Made by a program: the position numbers and the translations under genes
Assembly: GCA_018968995.1 (NCBI GenBank)
Contig: JAGWZD010000107.1
Span: 1 to 7,023, forward strand
Direction: 5' to 3'
Length of the DNA: 7,023 bases
From: Bdellovibrionales bacterium
GTDB taxonomy: Bacteria; Bdellovibrionota; UBA1018
The notes under the pieces: model-generated
The model's input: the letters and a program-made list of their open reading frames with translations, nothing else
Database searches by the model: none
Told to the model about the DNA's origin: nothing
Part shown: one piece after another, positions 1-5,623 of the stretch
Layout: each line of letters starts with the position of its first letter
Numbering within the stretch: position 1 is the stretch's first letter

Positions 1-200
1 CACGAGTTTTAGAGCCAGGAATGTGTTTGACGATTGAACCTGGTTTCTACTCACAGCCTTCAGACACGGCGATTCCTGCCGCGTACCAGCAAATCGGTAT
101 TCGTATTGAAGACGATATTCTGGTCACCGCATCAGGGAACGAAAATCTGACCATCGATGCACCTAAGGAAATCTCTGAGATCCTTGCTCTTAAGAAGTAG
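1..200 (+). CDS. pepP: Xaa-Pro aminopeptidase (M24 family), C-terminal fragment
   Basis: Only the last 65 residues are in the window, read from base 3 to a TAG at 198-200; the start lies upstream. The enzyme removes an N-terminal residue preceding proline and uses two metal ions in a pita-bread fold in the cytoplasm. The fragment holds the two last metal-ligand motifs of the family: LTIEPGFY (the Glu after Thr-Ile) and GIRIEDDILV (the Glu after Arg-Ile), followed by the usual short tail, here NLTIDAPKEISEI. These motifs place it in the aminopeptidase P branch of M24 rather than methionine aminopeptidase, but prolidase-like relatives share them, so the exact substrate class is less certain than the family. 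The next gene begins within 9 bases, so the two are probably co-transcribed. Confidence 0.83.
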   Translation, partial: RVLEPGMCLTIEPGFYSQPSDTAIPAAYQQIGIRIEDDILVTASGNENLTIDAPKEISEILALKK

Positions 201-209
201 TTTGTTGTG

Positions 210-1226
210 ATGCACCTTGGTCCTTTTGAAATCGAGCATCCTTTTATCCTGGCTCCGATGGCGGGCATTACGCACTCGCCTTTTCGAAGGTTAATGCGTC
301 GGCATCGTTCGGCCGTGGTCATTTCCGAGTTGGTATCTGCCACAGGAATTGAGTACGCCGGTGCCCGCACTCTGGATCTCTTGAAGTACCACGAAGAGGA
401 GCGACGGGTGGGTCTTCAGATTTTTGGTGAAGACCAGGAACATCTGGTGAAAGCCTGTCAGTACGTTGAGCGTTTAGGGGCGGATTTTGTCGATCTCAAT
501 ATGGGATGCCCCGTTCCGAAAGTGGTTAAAAAAGGCGCTGGCTCTGCGATGTGCCGAGATCCGATGGGGTTATCCAAGATCCTCCACGCCATGGTGAAGT
601 CGGTCCGCATTCCCGTTACAATTAAAATTCGAACGGGATGGGACGCTCAAACTCGCAATGCGTCGGAAATTGTACGAGTCGCAGCAGACGCTGGTGTTAA
701 GTGGGTCGCCATTCATGGCCGCACTCGTGCGCAAGGGTATAGCGGTGAAGCCGACTGGGACTTTATTGGAGACATTAGAGCAAAAAGCGCTCTTCCGATT
801 ATAGGAAACGGCGATGTTTCCACAGCAGAAGATGCTGTTAAAAAGTACCGCACTTATGGAGTGGATGCCGTCATGATTGGCCGAGGAGCGCTCAGAAACC
901 CTTTCCTTTTTGAGCAGTGTGAAGCGGTTCTCAAGGGTCAGGAGCCTAAGCGACCTCAAATTAGCGATTATATCGCACTCATGCACGAGCAGAGGAGCCT
1001 TTTAGAGCAAACTTTCCCAGCTCGAATGGCCATGGTTCATGCTCGCAAGTTCTTGGCGTGGTATTCAGCAGGCTTTCCTGGTTGCCATGAGTATCGACGG
1101 AAGCTTTTTACGATCACCGACCCAGAAGTCGTGTGGTCGGAGACGTTCGAGTTTTTCGAGCGCAATGGGCGAGACAGAAGTCTTGATTTCATGAGTCAGC
1201 CTTTTCTGATGGGCGGACACGGGTAA
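210..1226 (+). CDS. dusB: tRNA-dihydrouridine synthase, DusB/NifR3 type
   Basis: This FMN- and NADPH-dependent enzyme reduces specific uridines of tRNA to dihydrouridine. The product is 338 residues from ATG at 210; a GTG directly before it at 207 would add one residue. The N-terminal TIM barrel opens with ILAPMAGITHSPFRRL. The family signature LNMGCPVPKV follows near residue 100 and carries the catalytic Cys (residue 100 from this start). Further barrel motifs are TIKIRTGW, IHGRTRAQGYSG, IIGNGDV and IGRGALRNPFLF, which bind FMN and tRNA. A helical C-terminal domain (about 245-338) has the Dus-typical HARKFLAWYSAGFPG. Length matches the family. The only upstream purine run is AAGAAG at 192-197, weak and 12 bases from the ATG, so translation may depend on the upstream peptidase gene. 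DusB is preferred over DusA/DusC from the overall motif pattern; the modified tRNA position is not provable here. Confidence 0.93.
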   Translation: MHLGPFEIEHPFILAPMAGITHSPFRRLMRRHRSAVVISELVSATGIEYAGARTLDLLKYHEEERRVGLQIFGEDQEHLVKACQYVERLGADFVDLNMGCPVPKVVKKGAGSAMCRDPMGLSKILHAMVKSVRIPVTIKIRTGWDAQTRNASEIVRVAADAGVKWVAIHGRTRAQGYSGEADWDFIGDIRAKSALPIIGNGDVSTAEDAVKKYRTYGVDAVMIGRGALRNPFLFEQCEAVLKGQEPKRPQISDYIALMHEQRSLLEQTFPARMAMVHARKFLAWYSAGFPGCHEYRRKLFTITDPEVVWSETFEFFERNGRDRSLDFMSQPFLMGGHG

Positions 1227-1242
1227 ATACAAACGCAGCAAC

Positions 1243-2091
1243 TCAATCGAGGATGCGTCCCCGTTCTTCGCGGGTCGGAAGTCGACACGTTTCGCGTTTT
1301 CCAAACCAGGAATAGCGGTTCAACGCTACGGCTCGGTACACAGTGTCTCGAATGAATTTTGGAATCAGCAGAAAGATTGCTGCAATCTTCCACAGGCCTC
1401 CAACGCTGATGAGAGTCCGAAGGACTGCAGTCGATCGGTCATCAGTTCGACCTGCTGAAGCCAAGATCACGGTGTCGAGGTCCAAGCGCTGAGACGAGGG
1501 AAGCAAGGCTGAAGCGATTCGCCCCTGCAGGGGCGCAAAATGGAGCGTGTGTTTCCGATCTATTCTCATAAGAAAATCTACTGTGAAGTTACAGAGGCCA
1601 CAGACCCCGTCGAAAAAAACGATCGTTTTTGGCAGTGGAGGACCAAGCTCGATCTTCTGACCTTCGATCATCAGCTGATATCTTCCCTGGTTTTGAGACA
1701 AAGCCTGCATCAGAAGATCAGAGTAAGCGGATCTCAAAAACTTGGCCTCAAAGCCTGCTTGAGTGAGGCAGGTCAGTCTCCCTGGAGTGAGCAGGAGAGT
1801 GTCAGGCCTCAATTTTTCTCGAGATCCATCGCTGAGCGAAAGCTCAAACCCAGAAGCGGGGGAGCCTTCAATCAGCTTGACGAAGTAGGCCGTGTCTTCG
1901 ACCTCAATTTGCTTCCGGTCTCGGCCGATCTCGAGCCACCAGCGACCATCGGGTGCTCTCTTGAGGTTTCGACCAAAAGCCGTGATCGTTGCGCCATGCG
2001 TGATGAGTTCGCCGTCAGAAAGCCACTCCCCCTCTCGGGTGAGGGTGAGTACCTCGCGGTCGATAAATTCAGGAGTCCTCGGGATGTCCAT
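1243..2091 (-). CDS. DUF1285-like / DCC (DUF393) thiol-disulfide oxidoreductase fusion protein
   Basis: This is a 282-residue protein from ATG at 2091. The first half (about residues 7-150) resembles DUF1285: an opening with REGEWLSDGELIT, then RWWLEIGRDR and IEVEDTAYFV, a small beta-rich module of unknown function. The second half (about 154-280) is a DCC domain: IVFFDGVCGLCN with a CxxC pair at Cys164 and Cys167, then HFAPLQG, then a hydrophobic helix around GLWKIAAIFLLIPKFI and the closing YSWFGKRETC. DCC proteins are thioredoxin-like and presumed redox active, but substrates are unknown. A TTG at 2130 would add 13 residues, but that TTG coincides with a good -35 box, so the ATG is preferred. 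No Shine-Dalgarno precedes the ATG. The gene converges on dusB with 16 bases between stops and diverges from fumA. Both domain calls come from motif memory; DUF393 is the surer. Confidence 0.85.
   Translation of the reverse strand: MDIPRTPEFIDREVLTLTREGEWLSDGELITHGATITAFGRNLKRAPDGRWWLEIGRDRKQIEVEDTAYFVKLIEGSPASGFELSLSDGSREKLRPDTLLLTPGRLTCLTQAGFEAKFLRSAYSDLLMQALSQNQGRYQLMIEGQKIELGPPLPKTIVFFDGVCGLCNFTVDFLMRIDRKHTLHFAPLQGRIASALLPSSQRLDLDTVILASAGRTDDRSTAVLRTLISVGGLWKIAAIFLLIPKFIRDTVYRAVALNRYSWFGKRETCRLPTREERGRILD
1520..1535. repeat. Perfect 16-bp palindrome inside the DCC domain
   Basis: CGCCCCTGCAGGGGCG equals its own reverse complement and has a PstI-type CTGCAG core. On the - strand it falls within the codons for the conserved A-P-L-Q-G-R motif of the DCC domain. 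Part of the symmetry is therefore forced by the protein motif, and any regulatory role is speculative. Confidence 0.6.
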
Positions 2092-2101
2092 GGGCCCGAG
2101 T

Positions 2102-2130
2102 AGTATGACCCGTGAGCCGCGGCGGTTCAA
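2102..2130 (-). promoter_or_regulatory. Candidate sigma70-type promoter of the DUF1285-DCC gene
   Basis: Read on the - strand, TTGAAC (2130-2125) and CATACT (2107-2102) are separated by exactly 17 bases. Each matches four of six consensus positions. Transcription would start near 2095, only about 4 bases before the ATG at 2091, giving a nearly leaderless message, in line with the missing Shine-Dalgarno. The -35 box contains the alternative TTG start codon, which argues against that start. Confidence 0.45.
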
Positions 2131-2143
2131 CTTTCAGCTGAGG

Positions 2144-2158
2144 GATCTATTGCAGATC
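2144..2158. repeat. Short inverted repeat in the divergent intergenic region
   Basis: GATCT and AGATC form 5-base arms around the 5-base spacer ATTGC. It lies just upstream of the candidate fumA -35 box and about 14 bases upstream of the candidate -35 of the opposite gene, so it is placed where an operator could act on either. Arms this short occur by chance. Confidence 0.25.
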
Positions 2159-2187
2159 TTGCACCGGCTCTCAGGGCTGGTTAAAAC
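2159..2187 (+). promoter_or_regulatory. Candidate promoter of the fumarase-murI operon
   Basis: TTGCAC (2159-2164) and TAAAAC (2182-2187) are 17 bases apart, matching three and four of six consensus positions. The -10 ends 6 bases before the fumA ATG at 2194, so a transcript would begin at or beside the start codon. No Shine-Dalgarno is present between the two, which fits a leaderless mRNA. The match is weak. Confidence 0.3.
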
Positions 2188-2193
2188 CGCTAC

Positions 2194-3087
2194 ATGACCT
2201 CTAGCCAGCAAAAAAAGCTCCAGGAAGCCTTTGTTGAAATTGTTCGAAAGACCTCTGCGGAACTGCCGCAAGATGTGGTGGATGCCGTGATTGAGGGACT
2301 CGAGCGGGAAGCTAAAGAATCCCGAGGCGAGTACGCTCTTAAAATCATCCAGAAGAATATTGAACTTGCGAAGAAAAAGAGTCAGCCCCTTTGTCAGGAC
2401 ACGGGGAGCATTCTTTTTTACATTCATTACCCGCGAAAGCTGGACAGTGAATTACTCACGAAGCTGGTAAAAAAAGCAGTTGTTTCAGCCACCAAAAAGG
2501 GCTTCTTACGCCAAAATAGCGTGGACAGTCTGACGGGTGAGAACAATGGAACCAATGTGGGCCCCGGCACTCCCACGTTACATTTAGAGCCCTGGAAGAA
2601 AGATCATATTGAAGTGAAGCTCATGCTCAAGGGTGGAGGCTGCGAAAATGTCGGCGCTCAGTACAGTCTTCCTGATGCCCGTATTGGAGCCGGGCGAGAT
2701 CTTTATGGAGTAAAGAAGTGTATTCTGGACGCCGTCCAGCAGGCTCAGGGTAAGGGCTGCGGACCGGGAGTTCTCGGTGTGATCGTGGGTGGAGATCGGG
2801 CCACCGGATACTTGGCGAGCAAGGAGCAGTTTTTGCGCAAAATGCGCGATAAAAATCCGAACCCTGTTCTTTCCAAGCTCGAGGAGGAGTGCCTCCAGGA
2901 AGCCAACCAGCTTGGAATCGGACCCATGGGCTTTGGAGGTAAGACGACCCTCATGGGAGTAAAAATTGGGGCCTTGAATCGACTTCCCGCTTCGTTTTTT
3001 GTCAGTGTCTCTTACATGTGTTGGGCATTTCGTCGGCAGGGAGCAAAACTCAGCACCCAAGGAAAAATCCAGAAGTGGCTTTACTGA
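2194..3087 (+). CDS. fumA: Fumarate hydratase class I, alpha (N-terminal) subunit
   Basis: This is the iron-sulfur half of a class I fumarase, interconverting fumarate and L-malate in the TCA cycle. The 297-residue product has the three expected [4Fe-4S] ligand cysteines: Cys67 in PLCQDTG, Cys150 in KGGGCEN and Cys189 in GKGCGPGV. Other family motifs are LTGENNGTNVGPGTP (113-127), VGGDRATGY, GIGPMGFGGKTT and SYMCWAFRRQG near the C-terminus. Length fits a stand-alone alpha subunit, with the beta gene starting 18 bases downstream. Two-subunit L(+)-tartrate dehydratase is homologous and cannot be fully excluded, though a housekeeping fumarase fits the sequence and the context. The gene symbol is used in the two-subunit sense and does not mean the single-chain E. 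coli FumA. No Shine-Dalgarno is visible at the start. Confidence 0.88.
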   Translation: MTSSQQKKLQEAFVEIVRKTSAELPQDVVDAVIEGLEREAKESRGEYALKIIQKNIELAKKKSQPLCQDTGSILFYIHYPRKLDSELLTKLVKKAVVSATKKGFLRQNSVDSLTGENNGTNVGPGTPTLHLEPWKKDHIEVKLMLKGGGCENVGAQYSLPDARIGAGRDLYGVKKCILDAVQQAQGKGCGPGVLGVIVGGDRATGYLASKEQFLRKMRDKNPNPVLSKLEEECLQEANQLGIGPMGFGGKTTLMGVKIGALNRLPASFFVSVSYMCWAFRRQGAKLSTQGKIQKWLY

Positions 3088-3224
3088 TTCAAAAGGAAAT
3101 TTCTCATGATCCAACTTGCTGCGCCTTTTACTGAAGAAAAAATCCGCTCCCTCAAGGTGGGCGATATGGTGGAGATCAGCGGCGTGATTTTTACCGGCCG
3201 CGATGCAGTCCACAAGTGGCTTTA
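3068..3224 (+). repeat. Pair of 16-base direct repeats linking the alpha tail and beta head
   Basis: Copies at 3068-3083 and 3209-3224 read TCCA-S-AAGTGGCTTTA and differ at one base (S is G in the first, C in the second). They are 141 bases apart, a multiple of three, and encode K-W-L-Y in both subunits: the last four residues of alpha and residues 37-40 of beta. Confidence 0.6.
3093..3097 (+). promoter_or_regulatory. Shine-Dalgarno of the fumarase beta gene
   Basis: AAGGA sits 8 bases before the ATG at 3106, within the 18-base gap after the alpha stop codon. It fixes the beta start and shows that beta is translated as a separate chain. Confidence 0.75.
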
Positions 3225-3702
3225 TGAGGGGAATGAACCACCCGTAAGTCTTCGGGACGGAATCATTTACCACTGTGGGCCAGTGGTGATGAAGAAAAAG
3301 GGTCAATGGGTGGTAACTGCTGCTGGTCCGACGACTTCAACCCGCGAAGAGCCTTATCAGGCCACCATCATAGAAAAGCACGGTGTTCGAGCAGTGATCG
3401 GTAAGGGTGGAATGGGCGAAAAGACCCGACAGGCTTGTCAGAAGTTTGGGTGCGTTTATCTGCATGCTGTGGGTGGAGCGGCTCAAGTTCTGGCTGAGGC
3501 GATCAAGAAAGTTCGTACCGTTTACATGCTTGAGAAATTCGGTAGCCCCGAAGCAATCTGGGAGCTGGAGGTGGAAAATTTTCCAGTGGTCGTGACTATC
3601 GATTCGCACGGAAACTCGTTGCACAAAGATATTGAGGCAGAGTCGGCTCAAAACCTCTCAAAGCTCATGCAGCAGATTGGAAAGCCTGCGGCCGCAAAAT
3701 GA
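3106..3702 (+). CDS. fumB: Fumarate hydratase class I, beta (C-terminal) subunit
   Basis: The 198-residue product is the swivelling, substrate-binding half that pairs with the alpha subunit to form the active fumarase. Motifs in order: TGRDAVHK (30-37), IIYHCGPV (53-60), GPTTSTREEPY (74-84), GKGGMG (99-104), YLHAVGGAAQ (118-127) and VTIDSHGNSLH (163-173). Arg80 in TTSTR is the expected carboxylate-binding arginine. The residue after it is Glu, where the better-known E. coli and Leishmania enzymes have Met in GRMD; this may simply mark a subfamily. The symbol denotes the beta subunit, not E. coli FumB. A beta subunit of tartrate dehydratase (TtdB) is the alternative reading. The stop overlaps the next start as ATGA at 3699-3702. 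Confidence 0.88.
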   Translation: MIQLAAPFTEEKIRSLKVGDMVEISGVIFTGRDAVHKWLYEGNEPPVSLRDGIIYHCGPVVMKKKGQWVVTAAGPTTSTREEPYQATIIEKHGVRAVIGKGGMGEKTRQACQKFGCVYLHAVGGAAQVLAEAIKKVRTVYMLEKFGSPEAIWELEVENFPVVVTIDSHGNSLHKDIEAESAQNLSKLMQQIGKPAAAK

Positions 3703-4463
3703 AAATTGGTGTTTTTGATTCCGGAGTAGGCGGGATGACGGTGCTCTCGGAACTGCGCAGGCGGTTTGCCAAGACCCATTTCGTTTATTTAGGAGACACC
3801 GCTCATGTCCCCTACGGAACGAAAAGTTCCGCGCAGGTTCGAAAGCTTTCAGCCGAATGTGCTCGCACCTTAAGCGCTCAAGGTATTTCAGCTTTAGTGG
3901 TGGCATGTAATACGGCCTCCAGCTTAGCGCTCGGTGAAATTCGAGAGGCCTGTGGGCCGGGAATTCAAGTGCTTGGAGTCGTGGAGCCAGGGGTTTCGGC
4001 AGCACTTGAAGCTCTCCAGCAGAAACCCTTAGGGGCACCTGTTTTAGTCTTGGCAACCAAAGCGACGGTAAAGAGCGGACTCTATGGTCGACTCCTTAGA
4101 GAAAAAGGAGTGACCGTTTTTGAGCAAGCCTGCCCTCTTTTGGTGCCCCTGATCGAAGAGGGCTGGACAGATCATCCGGTACTTCATCAAGTTGTCGAGG
4201 AGTATGTGAGTTCGTACAGAAAGTCGCATCCTACGGGAGTGGCACTACTGGGATGCACTCACTATCCCTGGATTCAAGAGGCCTTTCAGAGGGCGCTACC
4301 TGGATGGACTGTTGTTAATTCGGCACAGGCCATTGCCAGTGCCCTGTCGTGTATTGTTGGAACAACCGATCCATCCACCGGCTCTCGATCGCAGGAATCG
4401 CAGGTGGATTGGATTTTTACTGACCCTGACGCCATTCCAGAGTTCGTTCTACCACTAGCTTAA
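3699..4463 (+). CDS. murI: Glutamate racemase
   Basis: This cofactor-independent racemase converts L- to D-glutamate for peptidoglycan precursor synthesis in the cytoplasm. The 254-residue product has all family marks: GVFDSGVGG at 4-12, YLGDTAHVPYG (30-40), catalytic Cys70 in VVACNTAS, VVEPGV (94-99), LVLATKATV (116-124) and the second catalytic Cys186 in LLGCTHYP. Length is typical. Its ATG overlaps the fumB stop in the sequence ATGA, and no independent Shine-Dalgarno is clear (the preceding bases are GCGGCCGCAAA), so translation most likely depends on ribosomes finishing fumB. It converges on the phosphatase gene with 15 bases between stops. Confidence 0.96.
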   Translation: MKIGVFDSGVGGMTVLSELRRRFAKTHFVYLGDTAHVPYGTKSSAQVRKLSAECARTLSAQGISALVVACNTASSLALGEIREACGPGIQVLGVVEPGVSAALEALQQKPLGAPVLVLATKATVKSGLYGRLLREKGVTVFEQACPLLVPLIEEGWTDHPVLHQVVEEYVSSYRKSHPTGVALLGCTHYPWIQEAFQRALPGWTVVNSAQAIASALSCIVGTTDPSTGSRSQESQVDWIFTDPDAIPEFVLPLA

Positions 4464-4478
4464 ACGGAAAAATTTCGA

Positions 4479-5093
4479 CTATCTATTGAACGGCAAGGGC
4501 ATGGTTTGCACCAGTTCTAGGTTTCCATCGCTCGGATTTCGTTTCAGCGGATAAAGAATTCCATTGGGAATGGGGATGAAGATTTCCCGATCCTGTAGCA
4601 AGGATCGAACTATCCTGCGAATCACTCCTCCGTGAGTTGCGATTCCAATTCGCGTATACGGTGAGGATTTAATAAATTCTTCGATCGAATGGAGTGCTCT
4701 ATGGAGAACTTCTCTTCCCGATTCCCCTCCCGGGTAAGAGACATCTGCATCACTTGCATCCGGTGATCTCCATTTTTCCACGAGTTCCTGGCCGAAACGC
4801 TGGGCAATTTGCTCGGTGGTTAGCCCCTGAGCCCCTCCCAGGTGGGCTTCGCGAAGCCCTCGCGTTTCAAAGACGGGTACTCCAAGTTGCAAGGCAGCGA
4901 TTTCGGCTGTTTCGCGCGCTCGCATTAAATCAGAGCTCAGAATGCAGTCGATGCCCACATGTTGAAGAGCTGGGACTAATTTTGCCGCCTGACGCTTGCC
5001 TTCGTCGTTTAGGGGAATGTCTAGGTGACCTTGAAAACGATGCTCTCGATTGTAGTCGGTTTCGCCGTGGCGAAATAAGTATAGCCAGTGCAA
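4479..5093 (-). CDS. Histidine phosphatase family protein (phosphoglycerate mutase-like)
   Basis: The 204-residue product has the full catalytic set of the branch-2-histidine superfamily: LFRHGETDYN with Arg8 and the phospho-accepting His9, SSDLMRARETA with Arg58, LREAHLG with Glu82, and IATHGGV with His154. PLNDEGKRQA (27-36) is also standard. The family includes cofactor-dependent phosphoglycerate mutase, alpha-ribazole phosphatase (CobC) and broad-specificity phosphatases; nothing here decides between them, though the length suits a phosphatase rather than a glycolytic mutase. The start is TTG at 5093: the catalytic RHG follows seven residues later and no ATG or GTG lies suitably upstream. 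An AGGA 8 bases before the TTG supports it. The upstream thioesterase stops 5 bases before. Confidence 0.92.
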   Translation of the reverse strand: MHWLYLFRHGETDYNREHRFQGHLDIPLNDEGKRQAAKLVPALQHVGIDCILSSDLMRARETAEIAALQLGVPVFETRGLREAHLGGAQGLTTEQIAQRFGQELVEKWRSPDASDADVSYPGGESGREVLHRALHSIEEFIKSSPYTRIGIATHGGVIRRIVRSLLQDREIFIPIPNGILYPLKRNPSDGNLELVQTMPLPFNR

Positions 5094-5098
5094 AAGGG

Positions 5099-5608
5099 TT
5101 ATCCTGGTTGTCCTAATTCTTTTTTAAGTTCCTCTGCGAGTTGAATTCGCGCCTCTCTTCGACGTCTTGCTTGTTCGAAACGGCGCTTCTCCTCTGGGCT
5201 TTCTGTTAAAACTTTGGGCACTGGAGTCGGTTTTCCATGTTCGTCGAGGGCCACAAAAGTGAGGTAAGCTTTTGCCGTGTGGTGAGATTCGCCGGTAACA
5301 GGGTTTTCAGAGTCCACTCGAACGCCCACCTCCATCGAAGTTCGCGAGGCAAAATTCACCATAGCCTTGATGTGCACCACGTGTCCGACTTTGATAGGTG
5401 CCACGAAGTGAAGGGCATCGATGGAAGCCGTGACCACGACCTTCCGTGCATGCCGGCCGGCGGCGATCGCTGCTGCAATATCGATCCACGACATCACTTG
5501 TCCTCCGAAGATGGTACCTAAGGCGTTGGCATGCCCTGGAAGAACAATTTCAGTCATCGTAACGGCCGAATCTTTCGCAGGCTTTTCTTGAAGAGGTTTG
5601 TTGCTCAT
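5099..5608 (-). CDS. Acyl-CoA thioesterase, hot-dog fold (YciA/BACH-like)
   Basis: This enzyme hydrolyses acyl-CoA thioesters to free acid and CoA in the cytoplasm. The 169-residue product, from ATG at 5608, has one hot-dog domain (about 13-125) with the family core HANALGTIFGGQVMSWIDIAAAIAA: Asn28, the Gly-Gly turn at 35-36 and Asp43, equivalent to the catalytic Asp of YciA-type enzymes. VVTASIDALHFVAPIKVGH and AYLTFVALDEHGKP complete the fold. A charged helical tail (about 138-166, rich in Arg, Lys and Glu) may form a short coiled coil. The frame stays open upstream to 5716 but that part is unlike the family and overlaps the transporter gene, so the short start is chosen. No Shine-Dalgarno precedes it. 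It is the first gene of a two-gene - strand unit with the phosphatase. Chain-length preference cannot be told. Confidence 0.92.
   Translation of the reverse strand: MSNKPLQEKPAKDSAVTMTEIVLPGHANALGTIFGGQVMSWIDIAAAIAAGRHARKVVVTASIDALHFVAPIKVGHVVHIKAMVNFASRTSMEVGVRVDSENPVTGESHHTAKAYLTFVALDEHGKPTPVPKVLTESPEEKRRFEQARRRREARIQLAEELKKELGQPG
5102..5105 (-). promoter_or_regulatory. Shine-Dalgarno deciding the TTG start of the phosphatase
   Basis: On the - strand AGGA lies inside the last codons of the thioesterase gene, 8 bases before the TTG at 5093. It supports this rare start codon and tight coupling of the two genes. Confidence 0.6.
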
Positions 5609-5617
5609 GATTGTAAT
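5588..5617 (+). promoter_or_regulatory. Candidate promoter of the EamA transporter gene
   Basis: TTGAAG (5588-5593) and TGTAAT (5612-5617) are 18 bases apart and match four and five of six consensus positions. The -35 lies inside the thioesterase coding region. Transcription would begin close to the ATG at 5624, so the message would be leaderless, consistent with the absence of a Shine-Dalgarno. Confidence 0.45.
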
Positions 5618-5621
5618 TCTA
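5616..5621 (-). promoter_or_regulatory. Candidate -10 element of the thioesterase-phosphatase unit
   Basis: TAGAAT on the - strand matches five of six -10 positions and ends 7 bases before the ATG at 5608. No convincing -35 is found 16 to 18 bases upstream. It overlaps the opposing -10 candidate by two bases. Confidence 0.35.
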
Positions 5622-5623
5622 TC

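Noticed and set aside
570..986. A 138-codon open frame on - within dusB
   Set aside because: It is antisense to the well-conserved catalytic region of dusB and shows no motif of its own.
1540..2103. A 187-codon open frame on + antisense to the DUF1285-DCC gene
   Set aside because: The translation has no recognisable domain, while the - strand frame has the DCC motif and conserved features.
2092..2130. TTG at 2130 as the start of the DUF1285-DCC gene
   Set aside because: The TTG forms part of a correctly spaced -35 box, and the 13 extra residues show nothing family-like. It remains possible.
2584..3306. A 240-codon open frame on - across the fumarase genes
   Set aside because: It is antisense to two clear conserved genes, resembles no family and lacks a ribosome binding site; it is a shadow of the codon pattern of the + strand genes.
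4373..4409. Inverted repeat ATCCACC / GGTGGAT followed by T-rich sequence, terminator-like
   Set aside because: It lies inside murI upstream of its stop, with a 23-base loop, so it is unlikely to be a terminator. The near-tandem ATCGCAGG in the loop is also short.
5461..5468. GCGATCGC, the core of the cyanobacterial HIP1 repeat
   Set aside because: I noticed only this copy, and the genes give no sign of a cyanobacterium; most likely chance within the thioesterase coding sequence.
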